Positions 60,898 to 64,000 of a stretch of 64,000 bases of DNA are shown here, piece after piece. The notes under the pieces are model-generated. The model saw only the letters and a program-made list of their open reading frames with translations, was not told the DNA's origin and ran no database searches. The position numbers were made by a program, and so were the translations under genes. Each line of letters opens with the position of its first letter. Positions within the stretch are counted from its first letter, which is position 1. The DNA comes from Oxyruncus cristatus (Eukaryota > Chordata > Aves > Passeriformes > Cotingidae). The stretch spans positions 306,319-370,318 of the forward strand of contig VXAY01004360.1 of the NCBI GenBank assembly GCA_013399855.1, written 5' to 3'.

Positions 60898-63800
60898 CTG
60901 CCCTGCCTGAAGTGTGGCAGGAGCTCTGCAGTGCACAGGACTCAGGTGTTGCTATCGGTTTGTCAGCCTTACTCACCCATGTATCCCTACATGGACCTCT
61001 GACATACAGTCAAGAGGCTTTTTTCAGAATGCTTTTATTTCTTGGCGCTCTAGTATGGGACCAAAAAGAGTGCTGCACAGTATGAAAGAACAACTCTCCT
61101 CTCAGATCCATAACCCAGCTATGCACACATCTGAACTCTTTCCCACTGTCTTCAGTAATTCAACTAATTCTACCACACTGTAGAATTGAGAGATATGGGT
61201 TCATATTGATTAGAGGCTTAGGCTCCAGGGAGTCATGACTTGATGTAAACCTAACACTGTGTAAATGTTTAAGAAACATTATTCTTGTCCCCAAAGCTTT
61301 GCTGTGTTCTACAGGTAATGAATATATAGAAAGGAATTGGAGGTTTCCCACCAGATAAAAAAAAGAGATGGAAATGTTATTGTTACATTTAAAATCCATA
61401 TGTTAGATGGATGTCTAAATTCAGTGACATAATGTGCAGAAATAGAGCTCATCAGGGCATTGCAGGGACTAATCAATTCCTTAACACCACCTTGAGTTTA
61501 ATGAAAAATTCAGCATCAGACCATTCACATGCCAGACTGACTGAGAAACCACAGAAATGTGCCTGTTCTGTGAGCCTAGTTTCTGTTCTCAGCAAGAAAT
61601 TGATGGAGGCATTTCAAAGGATATTAAAAAAAAAAAAAGGCAAGTGGAAAATATGAAGTGTTCAAAACAATCTTTACAGTGTTCTTTGGTTGTGCAACAG
61701 CAAACCAATATGCAACTCCAAGTAGGACTGAGAAAACTCCTGCCTGGGAACCAAAGGCATCCCAGTTCCACACCTATTTGCAAACCACAGAGTGCTTTAA
61801 TAGTGACATCTTGTCCTAGCACATTTTGGCCCAGGTTTTCAAATATACATAGGGTGCCAGAACATGCATATATGCATCAGTGAGTTAAGTGTCTAATGTT
61901 GTGGACCTTGTGCCTTCCCATTTGTGTCTTTCAGTACTACGACCTTGTCAAATTATCTCAGACATTTCTGTAGCACTTCTGAGAGGCAGGCAAGTCAAGT
62001 GCATCAATGATGTTTTTTACCCGGTGCAAAATCAGTAAGCAAAATGGCACTTTGGTCACTGTCGGCGACAAAACCAGGACAAGAAGCTTATGAATGCAGA
62101 TGGAAGAACTCCTCTTAATTCCAGGAGGGTGGGGGCCAGCATCACTCCCTCAGCCTTCTAGCTTACCTGCCATGCATTGAGGTGATTTCGTGATCACACA
62201 GTGCTTCTGATGGGAATGAAAACTGAATCACAGTGTTCTCCATAATAAAACTAAAGCAAAATCAAATAAAACTACATTATTGAAAGCCAAGAAATTCAAA
62301 ATACTTTTAAAGCAATCTTATAATATGGAAATAGAGATGAATATAAAGCATATAACTTTGTCTGCCCAACATGTCCCTACCAAAACTGCATCAGAAGGGC
62401 TTCTGCATCAGTTATCCAGCTCCCTAAAAATGAAGCTGACTAGAGAAACTTCCTGACCTGCTCTAGTGGGACCCAATTCTGCTTCTCTACAGCTTATACA
62501 AAGCTTCCATTACTTTCAGTGGGAACAGCTTAGCAGTTCTCGTAGTGTGAATGGATGCATTATAATGTCAGTAATAACAAATGTCATGCACATTCCATGA
62601 TTAGCTAGAAAAATGATTCTAGGGTTAAATAGGCATGTCTTATTCAGATGCATGTCACTGAGCCAGGCCCATCACCTAGATACTGGATGCCATCTCTCTC
62701 TTTTTCTCCTTCTCCTATTGCTAAACATGCTAATCCTGGGCAGCAACCAAACATCGCTATTGCAGGCCTGTCCAAAAATTATGCAGAGACAATTAGCCTC
62801 TTTGAAAAAAGGTATCAAAGACCTCACAGTATCAATTATCTGTCTCTCAGTGTGCACGCACACACACAGGCATCCAAGGGATTTTAAACATAGCTAAAGA
62901 CAGTGTTTTCATTAGTTCGTTGTGAATGGCAGTGACTTCATGCACTAAAAACTCCGCACCTCCCCCTGTGGTGTAATGCCCATACCCTGAGATGAATGGC
63001 TTTGCTGCAGCTTTTTGTCCTGAAAGGCTAGGAGAGAGATACTTGCCAGTCCCGAGGGAGGCTGCAGCTGAGCATGCCCTATTGCTATCACACTGGCAGC
63101 ATCTATTGATTGCAAAAAGCAGGTGACAGCATCCCCATCAAAATAAACACACGGATAAATCACATGAAAGTGGACAGCATGGAAACCAGGAAAGAGGAAC
63201 TTAGAGGAATACCACTGTTTTGGCTTATTCTAGAGTATAAGTAGTAAGAAGCAGTAGAGTTTGCAGTTCCAGACTGCTTTACTAGAATGAACAGCCACAA
63301 TGCTCCTGAGAAGTAGAAATTACATCCTCTGTCTTTCTCCTTTATGTTATAAAGGCAAAAAAAGGAAGCAGGAGGTGTGTTCAGTCACGATGTTCCCAAA
63401 TGTAACTCGCAGCAGCCACACAGCCCGAGGGGTCAGAAAGATTAAAAGCTGGGCAAGTGGATGCAATAAGGATACAGATGTTTGCAGGAAACTATGTAAG
63501 TGGTCTGATGCAGCTGTAAGGTTTCTGCATCAGTTTCTATATGAAAGTATATTATTAAAGGAGTATTTCTCATTTAAAAAATACTTTTCATATATTTTGA
63601 TGTTGGTTTTTATGACCACAATAAATATATCCTGTGACCTAAATTATTGTCTTGTTCAGTGTTCAGTGCATATTTACTACAAGTACATGCTGTAAATATG
63701 ATTGTGAGACAATATCGGAAGCACTACTAGAGTAATACTCCAGTGAATCAGCCTATCAAATGAAATATTAAATAAGTTCACATTTTATCTTTGAGAGAAC

Positions 63801-64000
63801 TTTGAGAGTCAACAGAGAATGTGGAAAAAAAAAAAAAAACAAACCACAACAATGGGAAACAATTACTAACGTAACTTTTGCTGTAGACTTGGCAGAGAAG
63901 CCACGGCTCCATCCAGCTATGGAAGCTGAGCACTATGGAGCCGTTTCTGACTCTGCAAATGTCCTGAAGAGCCTCTGGGCCCAAAAACTCACTCACTTTT
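60898..64000. other. Unique non-coding sequence to the window end
   Basis: No gene or transposon was recognised. Short A runs lie at about 61.63 kb and at 63825-63839, and a short CA run near 62.86 kb. Open frames are of chance length; one of 131 codons at 63300-63695 on the plus strand has no motif I recognise. Confidence 0.4.

Overview
The window is vertebrate nuclear DNA and almost certainly avian. The evidence is its repeat content: several 5'-truncated CR1 LINE 3' ends, in both orientations, and long terminal repeats (LTRs) of the class III (ERVL-like) endogenous retroviruses common in bird genomes. The rest is AT-leaning and CpG-depleted. I found no intact protein-coding gene, no convincing spliced exon, and no tRNA, rRNA or small RNA gene. 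It reads as intergenic or deep intronic sequence. Nearly all open frames in it are of chance length; the exceptions are described below. No bacterial-type features (operons, CRISPR, IS elements) apply.

Layout. 1-19.3 kb is mostly unique sequence, with one small CR1 relic (5.8 kb), an assembly gap inside a poly-A tract (6.85-6.93 kb), two stretches rich in homeodomain-, SOX- and POU-like motifs (9.56-9.85 and 10.64-10.99 kb) and a TA microsatellite (16.6 kb). 19.33-20.22 kb holds what looks like a decayed coding sequence on the minus strand, broken by stops and frameshifts. 22.3-22.6 kb is a partial ERVL-type LTR. 24.5-25.2 kb is the best candidate regulatory element and contains an exact PBX-MEIS-type site. 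29.7 kb and 33.6 kb carry simple repeats. 35.30-35.87 kb is a minus-strand ERVL-type LTR that abuts a 130-bp CpG-dense patch, followed by a second candidate decayed coding stretch at 36.76-37.14 kb. CR1 3' ends lie at 38.6, 41.3 and 46.2 kb. 49.997-50.582 kb is a complete solo LTR with a perfect 5-bp target-site duplication. An older LTR remnant is at 54.9-55.5 kb. The longest open frame of the window (57.4-58.0 kb) is matched by a long, nearly open antisense frame in the same codon register. 60.2-60.9 kb is a plus-strand CR1 3' end that keeps the C-terminal part of its ORF2 reading frame and appears to be interrupted by another CR1-type 3' end.

There are no interacting genes to describe. The story of the window is repeat insertion and decay on a background of non-coding sequence, with a few stretches that could be conserved enhancers and two or three possible pseudogenes whose parents I could not name. 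All family assignments rest on recognising consensus features by eye. No alignment or database search was run.
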